From NCBI GenBank assembly GCA_958296045.1, contig CATQHT010000003.1, positions 2,057,246-2,121,245 on the forward strand: a DNA stretch of 64,000 bases. Direction: 5' to 3'. Positions 1 to 9,965 of this stretch are shown here, piece by piece. The position numbers and the translations under genes are program-made. The stretch comes from Rhodothermales bacterium. GTDB lineage: Bacteria > Bacteroidota > Rhodothermia > Rhodothermales > Bin80. Numbering within the stretch: the stretch's first letter is position 1; every line of letters starts with the position of its first letter. The notes under the pieces are model-generated. The model did not search any database and was not told the DNA's origin. It saw only the letters and a list, made by a program, of their open reading frames with translations.

Positions 1-58
1 TTGCTTAGGCAGGCCTCGTCCATGAGCTGCCATCTCATTCACTCATTGCGTATCGCCT

Positions 59-2119
59 ATGCCCGGACCCTCATCCCATAAAATCACTGCCGACCATCTC
101 AACCGCCGGGCCTGCCTGTACATCCGCCAGTCCTCGCTGCATCAGGTGCAGACCCACAAGGAGAGCCAGCACCGTCAGTACGACCTGCGCAGGCGTGCCA
201 TTGCCTTGGGCTGGCCCGAAGATCGGATTGACGTGATTGACGAGGACCAGGGCAAGTCTGGCGCCACCAGTACCCAACGTATGGGATTCCAGGATCTGCG
301 TGCGCGTGTCGGTGCTGGAGAAGTGGGCATGGTGCTCAGTCTCGAAGTATCACGCCTGTGCCGAGACAATGCGGAATGGCATCAATTACTTCGGATCGCA
401 GCCGTGGCAAAGACCCTCATCCTGGACGAGCATGGCATTTACGACGTAGGCGACATCAACGACTGGATGCTGCTCGGGCTCAAGGGGCAGCTCTCGGAGT
501 ACGAACTGCGCGGCATACGCGCACGCATGGTTGGGGGACAGCGCTCGAAGGCACTGCGTGGAGAGCTCAAGCTTCACTTACCGATCGGGCTGGCATACAT
601 CGAAGCAGACAGGGTTGTCTTGGATCCAGATCAATCCATCACCGAAGCGATTGCCTTGGTATTCACGACCTTCCGGCGACTGGGGTCCGCCATGCAGACC
701 ACCCAGTGGTTCCGGCGACAAGCGATTCGCTTACCTTCGCGGCCCCACACGGGTAACAGTGAAGTGCACTGGGCAGTGCCCAATTACAGCCAGATTCAGC
801 GCATCCTCCATAATCCCCGCTATGCCGGCTGCTACGCCTACGGCCGTACGGGCATGCGCACACGCCCAGATGGGTCCGTGCAGCGTACCTCCCTGCCCAT
901 AGACCAGTGGCTGGTGTGTATTCGGGATGCCCACAAGGGCTACATTGACTGGGAGGAATATTTACACAACCAAGAGACCATGCGCACGAACGCGGCGAGC
1001 TACCTTGGCGGCGCCGAGCGTACGCCGCCGCCACGCAAGGGGGTGGCCTTGCTTCAATCCCGCATCATTTGCGGCCTGTGTGGTCAGAGGATGCGCGTAA
1101 ACTACAACTATACTAACCGCAAAGAAGTTAAGTGGTACTATCTGTGCAAGGAGAACATCGTTCGCCGCGGCACGCGTACCTGCCAAAGCATGCGTGGAGA
1201 CGTGCTGGATGCGGCGGTAGGTCGCTTTGTTGTCGCCGCGGTCAACCGGGAGAACCTGACGCTTTCGCTGATGGTGCGCGAGCAGCTGCGCAGCGACTTT
1301 GAGGCGGCAGATCGCCAGAGAATCAACCATATCGAAAGCTTACGATATCAGGTGGATCTGGCCCGCCGCAGGTACATGGAAGTGGACCCGTCGAATCGCC
1401 TCGTGTCTGCGACGCTGGAGGCCGAATGGGAAGCCCGTCTGAAGGCCCATGGTGAAGCCGTCAGAGAACAAGAGCGGTACAAGAAAGCCCAGCATAGCAC
1501 ACCCGATGCCGCGTTGGACCAGCGCATCCTTACGTTGGCCAGCGACTTTGGCACCGTGTGGGAAGCGGCTCATACCACCAACAAGGACCGGAAGCGTCTC
1601 TTGGGATTGCTGATCGAGGACATCACCCTGACCCGAAGGGGATACCAGGTGAATGTCGGATTGCGATTGCGTGGCGGACGAACCCACGAGCTGCCTCCAG
1701 TAGCGTTGCCCCTGCCTCGCGCTACGGTCATCCGTCGCGATGCCTCCAAGCAGGCCCTGGCCGAACTGGAGGAGCTGCTTGAGGCAGGCTACGATGATTC
1801 CCAAGCCGCCGAGGAGCTGAACCTGCGCGGGCACCGCGACAGCTTGGGAGGACGGTTCAACGCAAAACGCATTCGCACCATTCGCGTGCGTCACAAGATG
1901 CCTGGAGGAATCGAGCGGCAACGCGAAAAGATGCGTGCGCAGGGCTACAAAACCGCCAAAGAACTCGCCGCCGAACTCGCAATAGATGTTTCCACGGTAG
2001 GATGGCGAGCCCGGGAGGGCAGAGGCATTGACGTGCACCAGATCCCTGCCAGCAAGCGTACCTTCGCAATGTATAGAATCAGCCCCAAAATACGAACCAC
2101 AGCTACCGCCTCCTCATGA
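59..2119 (+). CDS. Large serine recombinase
   Basis: Site-specific DNA recombinase of 686 residues, the size of large serine integrases/transposases. The N-terminal resolvase domain begins with YIRQSS (catalytic Ser about residue 25) and carries the family patterns LEVSRLCRD and SEYELRGIRARM. A recombinase domain follows (about 170-310), then a zinc ribbon with CGLC near residue 338 and two further Cys about 30 residues on, then a charged coiled-coil region (about 420-500). The last 130 residues hold repeated helix-turn-helix-like segments. Such enzymes join attachment sites to integrate or excise an element; it acts on DNA in the cytoplasm. No att sites could be identified. It sits at the window edge and is abutted on its 3' side by a transposase fragment. 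The element it belongs to cannot be bounded here. Confidence 0.9.
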   Translation: MPGPSSHKITADHLNRRACLYIRQSSLHQVQTHKESQHRQYDLRRRAIALGWPEDRIDVIDEDQGKSGATSTQRMGFQDLRARVGAGEVGMVLSLEVSRLCRDNAEWHQLLRIAAVAKTLILDEHGIYDVGDINDWMLLGLKGQLSEYELRGIRARMVGGQRSKALRGELKLHLPIGLAYIEADRVVLDPDQSITEAIALVFTTFRRLGSAMQTTQWFRRQAIRLPSRPHTGNSEVHWAVPNYSQIQRILHNPRYAGCYAYGRTGMRTRPDGSVQRTSLPIDQWLVCIRDAHKGYIDWEEYLHNQETMRTNAASYLGGAERTPPPRKGVALLQSRIICGLCGQRMRVNYNYTNRKEVKWYYLCKENIVRRGTRTCQSMRGDVLDAAVGRFVVAAVNRENLTLSLMVREQLRSDFEAADRQRINHIESLRYQVDLARRRYMEVDPSNRLVSATLEAEWEARLKAHGEAVREQERYKKAQHSTPDAALDQRILTLASDFGTVWEAAHTTNKDRKRLLGLLIEDITLTRRGYQVNVGLRLRGGRTHELPPVALPLPRATVIRRDASKQALAELEELLEAGYDDSQAAEELNLRGHRDSLGGRFNAKRIRTIRVRHKMPGGIERQREKMRAQGYKTAKELAAELAIDVSTVGWRAREGRGIDVHQIPASKRTFAMYRISPKIRTTATASS

Positions 2120-2122
2120 ACC

Positions 2123-2700
2123 CTACAGGTCGCATACAGACTCGAACGACTTATCGCCTCCGTCGTGCTGCATGTGGTGCATCAAGATGAATTGATGCTG
2201 ATCCTCCAGCACGCAAACCGGAATGCCGAGCTCAGCTAACACACCGGCCTTTCCTTTCCTGACCCACTGCGTATGCGGTTCGAAAACAGAAAATATCTTC
2301 TCTTTGTGGTCAATCTCTTCCTTTTTCAGCAAGCGACGGTCCACTTGGTCTACCCGTGTTTCGCTGGCTTCCAGGTACCACGCCATCTTGTCGGTCACTT
2401 CCTCCAGCGTCTTCACCGTCCCTAACGCCTTTGTGATGATCTGGCGCGCAACCGCAAGAAACTGACGTACGCGGTCGAGGAAGCCATTCTTACGGGCCTT
2501 ACGGCAACGGCGATAGGCTGTCGTTAATCTCTTCACCCACCAGCGGGCCTTGCGCCAGCCCATCATTCCTATCGCCTTGCAGTGTCCGTACAACTCATTA
2601 ACCAGACTGCGCAATGCATCACAGAGAAGGCGTACGTCCGTGGGCCACTCCACGTTGGTACGCGCCACAGCCGAATCCGAGCGGCAGCGCAAGGCAGGTA
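2123..2700 (-). pseudogene. ISNCY-type transposase, N-terminally truncated
   Basis: The protein reading right to left contains DSAVARTNVEWPTD, a basic helical middle, and HKEKIFSVFEPHTQWVRKGK followed by CVLEDQHQFILMHH, which I recognise from ISNCY (IS1202-like) transposases. Only the middle of the usual ~450-residue enzyme is present. The N-terminal third is replaced by sequence of the repeat that starts at about 2701, and the open frame runs into it by chance. The reading frame stops at 2123, a few bases after the recombinase stop codon. It is an inactive relic. Confidence 0.7.
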
Positions 2701-3098
2701 GTGGACCACCATTAGTTGGAAGAGAGCTAGAAGGGGATTCTGGGGTTACGTAGCCGGGTCCTGGCATCCATAAGCGCCTTTTGGAGCGTGGGTAGGTGTT
2801 GGTGGTTGGGGATAATCTTCAGTTTGGGTTCTGGAAACATGAGTGCCAGCGTCATCCAGTGGTGGACCTGTGCCGAGTTTTCCAACTGCAGACATTGCGC
2901 GTCAATCTGCCGACCCAGTCACTCGCTACGTCTCCCAATTCACCCTTCTCCATATGGCCTTGACCGCTTCCACCAGGCACCGAGCATCCAGCCCGTGTGC
3001 TCAGATCAAGACCCCGGTCACGGATGAATCGATTGGCCTCTGAGCCCCACTTTTTCCCTGAAATGGCCTTGCTTAAATGGCAGGAAGTCCCCCCCTGT
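2701..3098. repeat. ~395-bp duplicated segment, copy A
   Basis: This stretch is nearly identical to 5166-5560 in the same orientation, with scattered point differences. On the minus strand parts of it read as a protein-like segment (LENSAQVHHWMTLALMFPEP, then KLKIIPNHQHLPTLQKAL), so it is probably a fragment of a degenerate transposase that I cannot assign to a family. The two copies bracket the IS110 element. Confidence 0.75.
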
Positions 3099-3239
3099 AT
3101 CTTGTACGTGACGCTTTTGGTGTGCATCCTGAAGGTGATCACTGAGGTGGAGATCTTAGCAACCGAGGTTGCCTGATGATGTCCTGGGCTTGGCCAGCCC
3201 AGCCTTTGATCACTGAATGCGGTGCACTTCGCTGAGCGT

Positions 3240-3438
3240 CGCATCACGGCGAGTCAACTCTCTGGGAGTACCAATTGCCCCTTGCTGTCTTGAATGCCTG
3301 GGGGGGAGGTGTGCCCCAGAGAGTGCTGTGATACACCTCCCGAAGGAAGTCTGTGCCTTTGAGCGCCGATACAGGGACTGATGGAACGTCGCAGCGACTC
3401 GCCACCGTCATTTTCCGTCAACCAGACGCACACATCCC
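3240..3438 (+). ncRNA. Candidate IS110 bridge RNA / structured left end
   Basis: The segment just before the IS110 transposase start is rich in long complementary arms. CTCTCTGGG (3258-3266) pairs with CCCAGAGAG (3315-3323), and GGGAGGTGT (3304-3312) pairs with ACACCTCCC (3333-3341). The two pairings interleave, so the RNA could adopt alternative folds. IS110-group elements are known to express a bridge RNA from the non-coding end next to the transposase gene; position and structure fit. No covariance support is available from one sequence. Confidence 0.4.
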
Positions 3439-4713
3439 ATGGCTACTCATCCTCAACCGACCTTTTTCGTGGGCATTGACTGGGGCTCGACGTCCCATCA
3501 GGCCTGTATTCTCGCATCTGACGGCACGGTCCTCGGTGAAAAGGCCTTCCCTCACTCTGGCGATGGGCTTTGCCAGCTCATTGACTGGATCCTCAGCTGC
3601 GTGTCTGTTGCGGCACGCTTTATTGCGGTCGCCATCGAGGTTCCGCACGGCCCGGTCGTCGATAGCTTGCATGATCGCGGATTTCAGGTCTTTTCCATCA
3701 ATCCAAAGCAATTGGACCGCTTCCGGGATCGTTTTTCCCCTGCGGGCGCCAAGGATGATCGCCGCGACGCTCGTGTATTGGCCAGCGCCATTCGTACGGA
3801 TCCCGCGTGTCTGCGGCGGACCGCCCCACTCGATGACACCGTTATTGAGCTTCGCGATTGCTCGCGCAGGGCCGAGGACCTCAAAAAGGAGCGTACCAGG
3901 CTGACCAACCAGATCCGTCAGCAGCTCTGGCGCTATTACCCGCAGTTCCTTGAACTCAAAGTAGATCTTTCTGCCGCCTGGGTCTTGGAGCTCTGGGATC
4001 GTGCGCCCACGCCTAAGCGGGCCCGCCGCATAAGGGTGTCCACCGTGGCTAACCTTCTCAAAAAGCACCGCATCCGACGCTTCACAGCAAAGCAGGTTAT
4101 CGACATCCTTCGGTCCAAACCTCTTACCGTACCTGAGGGAGTTACGGCGTCTGCCACCTCCTATATCGGTTCACTCGTACGGAGGGTCGACCTGGTTAGA
4201 AAGGAGTTGACCGCGGTAGAGCAGAAGATTCAAGCCATACTTGATTCACTCAAGGCCTGTGCCGAGCCCGCCGATGACGAGTCCACGCCGGAAAAACCCG
4301 ATACTTTGCCGGATGCTACCATTCTCGCCTCGCTGCCAGGCGTTGGTCCCGTAGTCCTTGCCACCCTGCTTTCCGAAGCGTCTGGTGCACTGCAAGCTCG
4401 GGATTATCGAGCTCTCCGCTGCTTATGCGGCGTTGCGCCGGTTACCCGACGATCTGGAAAGAAGCGATACGTCGTCCGTCGCCGGGCTTGTCACAACCGC
4501 TTGGTAAACGCAGTCTACCATTGGAGTAGAGTGGCCGCCCAGCGGGATCCCGTAAGCAAAGCAAGGTACAGAGCCTTGCGCGCCCGCGGCCATTCACACG
4601 GCCGAGCACTGCGCACCGTAGGAGACCGATTACTGCTTGTTGCGTGTGCCATGCTGCGAAATGCCACCGTCTTTGATCCGGACCGGGTAGCGGCAGCTCA
4701 CGCAAACGGATGA
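3439..4713 (+). CDS. IS110-family transposase
   Basis: Intact 424-residue transposase. The N-terminal RuvC-like DEDD domain shows FVGIDWGS (first Asp about residue 14), VAIEVPHG (Glu about 69) and KDDRRDARVLA (Asp about 112-115). After a helical linker comes the C-terminal transposase_20 domain with SLPGVGPVVLATLLSE, the glycine-rich motif next to the catalytic Ser, and GVAPVTRRSGK. Members insert without terminal inverted repeats and usually without target duplication, guided by a bridge RNA. The gene is full length and free of frameshifts, in contrast with most transposases in this window, so it may be recent. The downstream end of the element is not resolved. Confidence 0.92.
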   Translation: MATHPQPTFFVGIDWGSTSHQACILASDGTVLGEKAFPHSGDGLCQLIDWILSCVSVAARFIAVAIEVPHGPVVDSLHDRGFQVFSINPKQLDRFRDRFSPAGAKDDRRDARVLASAIRTDPACLRRTAPLDDTVIELRDCSRRAEDLKKERTRLTNQIRQQLWRYYPQFLELKVDLSAAWVLELWDRAPTPKRARRIRVSTVANLLKKHRIRRFTAKQVIDILRSKPLTVPEGVTASATSYIGSLVRRVDLVRKELTAVEQKIQAILDSLKACAEPADDESTPEKPDTLPDATILASLPGVGPVVLATLLSEASGALQARDYRALRCLCGVAPVTRRSGKKRYVVRRRACHNRLVNAVYHWSRVAAQRDPVSKARYRALRARGHSHGRALRTVGDRLLLVACAMLRNATVFDPDRVAAAHANG

Positions 4714-5165
4714 CGCGGAAAAGGAGCCTGCACGTGGCATTCTCACATGTAGAAGATATGTCTATCATGTAATACCGTAATCAACATAACGTTTTGATAC
4801 GCTACCGCGATCTGTAAGCGGAGGCCTTGTTGCTCAGTGTTCCGATGTAGCGGTCCTGTTGGATCTTCACTTGTAGCAGCTAAATGGCGTGGGTCTGCAT
4901 CGGTATCTCTTGGCCGAGCACCATGCATGGCGCTGCCGATGTCCTGGAGCACGCCTTTACGTCCAGCTTGAAAGCGTGGCCAGGTAGGACACAAGTGCAC
5001 GACCGCTTAGCACCTTGTGGCTGCCCGCTGTACGCTGGGTGCCCACTTTCTCTGCCATTGCCCGCAAGCGCTCTGCTGTGTGAATGATTCTGATAGGTGA
5101 GGACAGCTTGGGCATACCGCGAACCGTGTCGCAGCAAAGCCTAGGCGGTTTGCCTATGTCGGTAG
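4714..5165. other. Gene-free segment after IS110
   Basis: No convincing gene. It probably contains the right non-coding end of IS110 followed by older remnant sequence up to the second copy of the 395-bp repeat. Confidence 0.5.
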
Positions 5166-5560
5166 GTGGACCGCCATTAGTTGGACGAGGGCTAGAAGGG
5201 GATTCTGGGGCTTCGTAGTCGGGTCCTAGCATCCAAAAGCGCCTTTTGGAGCGTGGGTAGGTGTTGGTGGTTGGGGATAATCTTCAGTTTGGGTTCTGGA
5301 AACATGAGTGCCAGCGTCATCCAGCGGTGGACCTGTGCCGAGTTTTCCAACTGCAGACATTGCGCGTCAATCTGCCGACCCGGTCACTCGCTACGTCTCC
5401 CTATACACCCTTCTCCATATGGCCTTGACCGCTTCCACCAGGCACCGAGCATCCAGCCCGTGTGCCCAGATCAAGACCCCGGTCACAGATGACCCGATTG
5501 GCCTCTGAGTCCCACTTTTTCCCCGAAATGGCCTTGCTTAAATGGTAGGAAGTCCCCCCC
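5166..5560. repeat. ~395-bp duplicated segment, copy B
   Basis: Near-identical direct copy of 2701-3098. It ends in a run of ten C at about 5557-5566, where copy A also has a C-run. Same degenerate transposase-like content on the minus strand. Confidence 0.75.
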
Positions 5561-5605
5561 CCCCCAACGGCCGGTCGCCGATAGCGAGCTGAAAGAGGGA
5601 AGAAG

Positions 5606-5815
5606 ATGAAAGACCCAGAAGAAGTACTGCGAGACCTGGAACCGAGCAATGACACGGAAAGCCGGCCCGAGCGCCGCAATCAGCGAAACGGTCTCCACGG
5701 ATGTATTGATCGCTGGCTGGCCGTGTTCGACAAGCGAGGGCCGGGGCCATACAGGGATGAGATGCGGGCCGCAGTGGACGAGTTGATCAACGAATGTAAG
5801 GCAATCCGGCCATGA
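5606..5815 (+). CDS. Small hypothetical protein
   Basis: A 69-residue acidic/basic protein with no recognised domain. An AGGGAAGAAG purine run directly precedes the ATG, which is a good ribosome binding site. It lies upstream of the methylase-nuclease pair on the same strand. A further short open frame (5847-6062) follows and overlaps the methylase start in another frame. A motif resembling CCCAACGGCCGGTCGCCGAT before this gene recurs in diverged form just after it (about 5821-5845). It may be a small partner of the modification cassette or chance coding. Confidence 0.35.
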   Translation: MKDPEEVLRDLEPSNDTESRPERRNQRNGLHGCIDRWLAVFDKRGPGPYRDEMRAAVDELINECKAIRP

Positions 5816-5982
5816 CCGCCCCCAACGGGCGATCACCAATAGCGTCATGAGAGCAGATGCGCGACCCATGCCCTATGGAATGTCAAGTGTTTTTGACGTA
5901 GATTGGAGGCAGCGGAGCAATATCCCGGGCGGACTTCCCCCTCCAGACGAAACAGCCCGAGACAAGGAAGTGATTCGGTACT

Positions 5983-6969
5983 ATGAAGAACGGCGCGCTT
6001 CACGTTGCGAACCAGGCGAAGTACGACGAGTTCTACACCCAGCGTTCCGACATCGAGAATGAGCTGAGGCACTATAAGCGTCACTTCCGTGGTAAGACCG
6101 TCTACTGCAACTGCGACGATCCCAGGATCAGCAACTTCTTCCACTACTTCTCGCACAACTTCGATAGCCTCGGCTTGAAGAAGCTGGTCACCACCTGCTA
6201 CATGAGCCAGTGTTCGGATCTGTTCTCCCAGCATGACTGCGAGCGTGCGATCAGGCTGGAATACGACGGTTACCGCGATGGCGAGAACGTTCCCAAAGCC
6301 GAAGACATCGGGATTTCCCACCTCGCCGGCAACGGCGACTTCCGCAGCCGAGAGTGCATCGACATCCTGAAACAGGCGGATATCGTCGTCACGAACCCCC
6401 CGTTCTCGCTGTTCCGGGAATACGTCGCTCAACTGGTTGAACACGACAAGAAGTTCCTTGTGATCGGCAACATGAATGCCATCACCTACAAGGAGATCTT
6501 CCCGCTCATCAGAGACAACAGGCTTTGGCTTGGGCGTAGGCCGGCGGGCCGGGACATGCTCTTTGACGTGCCAAAAGCGCATGTGCGGGAGTTGATCGAA
6601 ACGAAGAAGGAGGGAAGCGCCTATCGGATCGTGGACGGCGTTGTGAAACGCAGGTTGGGAAATGCCACCTGGTTCACGAATCTCGACCACGCCAAGCGCC
6701 AGGAAGAGATGATCCTCTACAAACGGTACTCACCAGAAGAATACCCGCGATACGACAACTACGCCGCGATCAACGTGAACAGACTGGCGGACATCCCCGC
6801 GGACTACGACGGCGCGATGGGCGTGCCGATCACCTTCCTAGACAAGTACAATCCGAAACAGTTCGAGATCATACGATTCAGAAAGGGCGATGATGATAAG
6901 GACCTGAGTATCAATGGTAAGTGTCCATACTTCCGAATTATCATCCGCAAAAAGCAATCTGCCACATGA
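5983..6969 (+). CDS. EcoRI-type adenine-specific DNA methyltransferase
   Basis: A 328-residue protein closely patterned on M.EcoRI: KYDEFYTQRSDIENELRHY near the start, VYCNCDDPRISNFFHYF, LGLKKLVTTCYMS, and the catalytic motif TNPPFSLFREY (NPPF, about residue 138). It should transfer a methyl group from S-adenosylmethionine to N6 of adenine within a specific site. The start at 5983 matches the family N-terminus. Its stop overlaps the next start (ATGA at 6966-6969), so the pair is translationally coupled. The partner is not an EcoRI-like endonuclease but a DUF262-HNH protein. Confidence 0.88.
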   Translation: MKNGALHVANQAKYDEFYTQRSDIENELRHYKRHFRGKTVYCNCDDPRISNFFHYFSHNFDSLGLKKLVTTCYMSQCSDLFSQHDCERAIRLEYDGYRDGENVPKAEDIGISHLAGNGDFRSRECIDILKQADIVVTNPPFSLFREYVAQLVEHDKKFLVIGNMNAITYKEIFPLIRDNRLWLGRRPAGRDMLFDVPKAHVRELIETKKEGSAYRIVDGVVKRRLGNATWFTNLDHAKRQEEMILYKRYSPEEYPRYDNYAAINVNRLADIPADYDGAMGVPITFLDKYNPKQFEIIRFRKGDDDKDLSINGKCPYFRIIIRKKQSAT

Positions 6970-8048
6970 TCGTTAAACTACACGAAATCACAATCCGCGA
7001 CTTGGTCAAGGGCTATCGGGACGACGGGGAAGGCGGTGTTGTGGGCTATGGCGGACGGCTGGATATCCGCCCACCCTATCAACGGGAGTTCGTCTACAAA
7101 GATAAGCAGAGAGACGCCGTAATCCGCACGATAAAGAGGGGATTTCCCTTGAACATCATGTACTGGGCGGACAAGGGTGACGACCAATACGAGGTGATTG
7201 ACGGTCAGCAGCGTACGATCTCCGTGGCCCAATACGTCAATGGCGATTTTTCGCTGGATGACTTGTACTTCCACAACCTGCCATCAGACAAGGAGGATCA
7301 GATACTGGGTTACGAGCTGATGATCTACGTGTGCACTGGGACGGACAGCGAAAAGCTGGACTGGTTCAGAATAGTCAACATCGTAGGTGTGAAGCTTACG
7401 GACCAGGAATTGCGCAACGCCGTGTATTCGGGACCGTGGGTATCCGATGCTAAGCGGTATTTCAGCAAAGTGGGCGGTGCAGCGTATCAGATAGGTAAAG
7501 ATCACCTTAAGGGTGCTGCCAATCGGCAGGCCTATTTGGAGACCGCGATCAAGTGGATTAGCAGCGGTAACATTGAAGACTACATGGGCAAGCACCAGCA
7601 CGACGACAGCGCCAATTCGCTGTGGGCTCACTTTCGGGCGGTGATTGCGTGGGCAGAGTCGTGCTTCAAGACCCGCCCTAAACTGATGCGCGGCGTGGAC
7701 TGGGGATGGCTTTACGACAAGTACCACGACAAGTCTGTCGACCGCGAAGCCATTGAAAAGGAAACGAAACGGCTCATTTTGGACGACGATGTGAAAAGGA
7801 ATTCGGGCATATACGCGTACATTCTAACCGGCGATCCGCGGCACTTGGACATCAGGTCGTTCACCCCCAAAATGCGGCAGCAGGCGTATGAGAAGCAGGG
7901 TGGTATTTGTCCTTTGTGCGGTGAGACATTTCCGCTAAAACAGATGGAGGCGGACCATATCACGCCGTGGGTCGAAGGGGGCGCGACGGTGGAACAGAAT
8001 TGCCAGATGCTCTGCAAGAAGGATAACAGAAGGAAGGGAGCTAAATAG
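6966..8048 (+). CDS. DUF262 (ParB-like) and HNH endonuclease fusion
   Basis: A 360-residue protein starting at the ATG that overlaps the methylase stop; the longer upstream frame only reads through the methylase gene. The N-terminal DUF262 region includes RPPYQREFVYKDKQRDAVI and YEVIDGQQRTISVAQYVNGD, the DGQQR motif of this ParB/Srx-like fold. The C-terminal HNH nuclease has CPLCGETF, MEADHITPWVEGG and NCQMLCKKDNRRK. The DUF262-HNH combination occurs in GmrSD-like modified-DNA nucleases and in phage or genomic-island cassettes. Coupling to an adenine methylase suggests a restriction-modification or self-protection role, which is inference. Confidence 0.85.
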   Translation: MIVKLHEITIRDLVKGYRDDGEGGVVGYGGRLDIRPPYQREFVYKDKQRDAVIRTIKRGFPLNIMYWADKGDDQYEVIDGQQRTISVAQYVNGDFSLDDLYFHNLPSDKEDQILGYELMIYVCTGTDSEKLDWFRIVNIVGVKLTDQELRNAVYSGPWVSDAKRYFSKVGGAAYQIGKDHLKGAANRQAYLETAIKWISSGNIEDYMGKHQHDDSANSLWAHFRAVIAWAESCFKTRPKLMRGVDWGWLYDKYHDKSVDREAIEKETKRLILDDDVKRNSGIYAYILTGDPRHLDIRSFTPKMRQQAYEKQGGICPLCGETFPLKQMEADHITPWVEGGATVEQNCQMLCKKDNRRKGAK

Positions 8049-8572
8049 TGCTAGCATTCAGACATAAGAAGTCACAGATTCCAAGAGAACACCGGCAGGA
8101 AATCCTGCGCAGAGCTGGTCCGCATCCGTGTGGGATGTGAGCGGGCTATGAACACGCCAAGCCCAAACCCGCGCGCGCCGCGCCACCAAGGGCTAACAGT
8201 ATGGGAGGCCTATGGTGGATCGATGAAGGCAAATGTGCAGGTCAAGCAGACACCACAGTCCAACCCAGAATGAGGCCAGTTTCACATAGGTACAATACTC
8301 CCCAACCTTTTCGAGGCTGGCAAAGAGGGAGGCCTCCAGAATATCTACGTGGAGATGGGTCCAGGCACGCTGCCAAACAGCGCCTCTTACTTCGAGGGCC
8401 TGCGCACTGTATCCATCCGAAACTCCGTTTATTTCAGCGGCCCATTTAACAAGGAAGTGCAACACTTGATTTGGCAGGGCAATGGGTTGGCGAGCACGTT
8501 GGCATCCCGATGGAGCCGTAAGGTCCAGAGGCTGTTGGTATGTATGGTGGATTCATCATTGGAGGGTATCAG
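8049..8572. other. Gene-free segment
   Basis: No supportable gene between the nuclease and the IS30 remnant. Short open frames here look random. Confidence 0.5.
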
Positions 8573-9472
8573 ATGGCAAAGGGCTACCGTCACCTTTCGT
8601 ACGAGGAAAGGTGTCAGATTCATGCGTTGAAGGAGCGGGGGGTTCAATACGCGCCATAGCGCGACAGTTGGGTCGTTCGCCATCGACGATCAGTCGAGAG
8701 GTGCGGCGCCAGAAAGCGTCGTTGCATCCTCGTAAGATGACCGCAGCGCTGTGGGCCATGGTGCGCGAGAAGCTTGCCTTGCACTGGAGTCTGGAGCCAA
8801 TCGCGGGTCGGCTTCGTCATGATGGGGTCGTTGCGTTGAGCACTACATGGATCTACCGGTACATTTGGAGCAACAGGGTAGCTGGGGGATCGTAGTGCAA
8901 GCTGCTTCGCCGCAGCGGAAAGCGTTATAACAGACGTAACCAGCGCGGTGCTGGGCGCGGCCTGATACCGAATCGTGTAGACATCAGCGAACGGGATCCC
9001 ATAGTGGAGAGGAAGGCGCGTATAGGCGACTGGGAGGTGGATACGACCATTGGGGGCAATCACCAGGGTGCGTTGGTATCGATGGTCGACCGTGCGTCGA
9101 AAAATCACGTTTCTTGCGCTGGTATCTTCGCAGGCTGCGATCGGTGTCCGCCGCGCGATCGTAGCGTGTCTGAAATCGGTGAAGGGTCGGGTGCTTACCA
9201 TCACGGCGGACAATGGGAAGGAATACGCTCATCACCGGCACATCGTCTGGGCCCTTTCAGCGTCGTTTTACTTTGCGCGGCCGTACCATTCCTTAGAGCG
9301 TGGCCTGAACGAGCACACCAATGGCTTGGTACGGCAATACTTTCCGAAGGCGACCAACTTCCGCACTGTTGAGCCGGCAGCGGTAATGCGGGTACAGACG
9401 ATTCTGAACGATCGTCCACGTAAGTGCTTGGGTTACCGCACACCGGCGGAAGTCTTCATTGGCGCGCGGTAG
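8573..9472 (+). pseudogene. IS30-family transposase, multiply frameshifted
   Basis: Starts as MAKGYRHLSYEERCQIHALK, the classic IS30 N-terminus, then shifts frame within a G-run near 8638 to continue as RAIARQLGRSPSTISREVRR (helix-turn-helix). It breaks again near 8893, resumes with RKARIGDWEVDTTIGG at about 9010, and shifts once more near 9100 to reach ADNGKEYAHH, ARPYHSLERGLNEHTNGL and NDRPRKCLGYRTPAEV. These are the D-D-E catalytic blocks of the IS30 family. At least three disruptions make it inactive. Confidence 0.85.
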
Positions 9473-9965
9473 GCTGTAGCGGCCGCTGTGGATGGTGCAC
9501 CAAGGTCTGAGCCAGACCCGACAGCAGAAGCCGGTGCGCCTGGGTCAGCGATTCCCAGCAGTCCAGTCTGTGGTGATGGATTGATTCGGTCGTATCACCA
9601 GAACGACCGGTAGGGCACGATACCGTCTACATGCGGCATCATGCATGGCTGCGCGCATGGGAAAGGGCGTTTACCCCGCCAGCGCCGAAGCTCTCGGGGC
9701 CCAAAGCGCTGTTTCAGTCTGCCCGACGCCGTTCGATGGAACGGCCCCTTCCTGCTCTCTTCGCTAACCTATGCCTCTATTTGCGAGCACACTGACCTGA
9801 TTGTATATGTTGCGCTTCGGTGTTAAATTGGGGTCAGTATTCAGCGGGCAAGCCTTTTTTCTAACAGCGAATGCCATTGATATGAGCAATCCCGGGCTAC
9901 CACAGTCTGGTAACCTGCGCGAAGGTGGCAAAGCGGCGCGCGACTTTGTCACGGACTGGGAGCAC
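9473..9965. other. Gene-free segment
   Basis: No convincing coding sequence. It separates the IS30 relic from the 3' boundary of the group II intron remnant. Confidence 0.5.
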
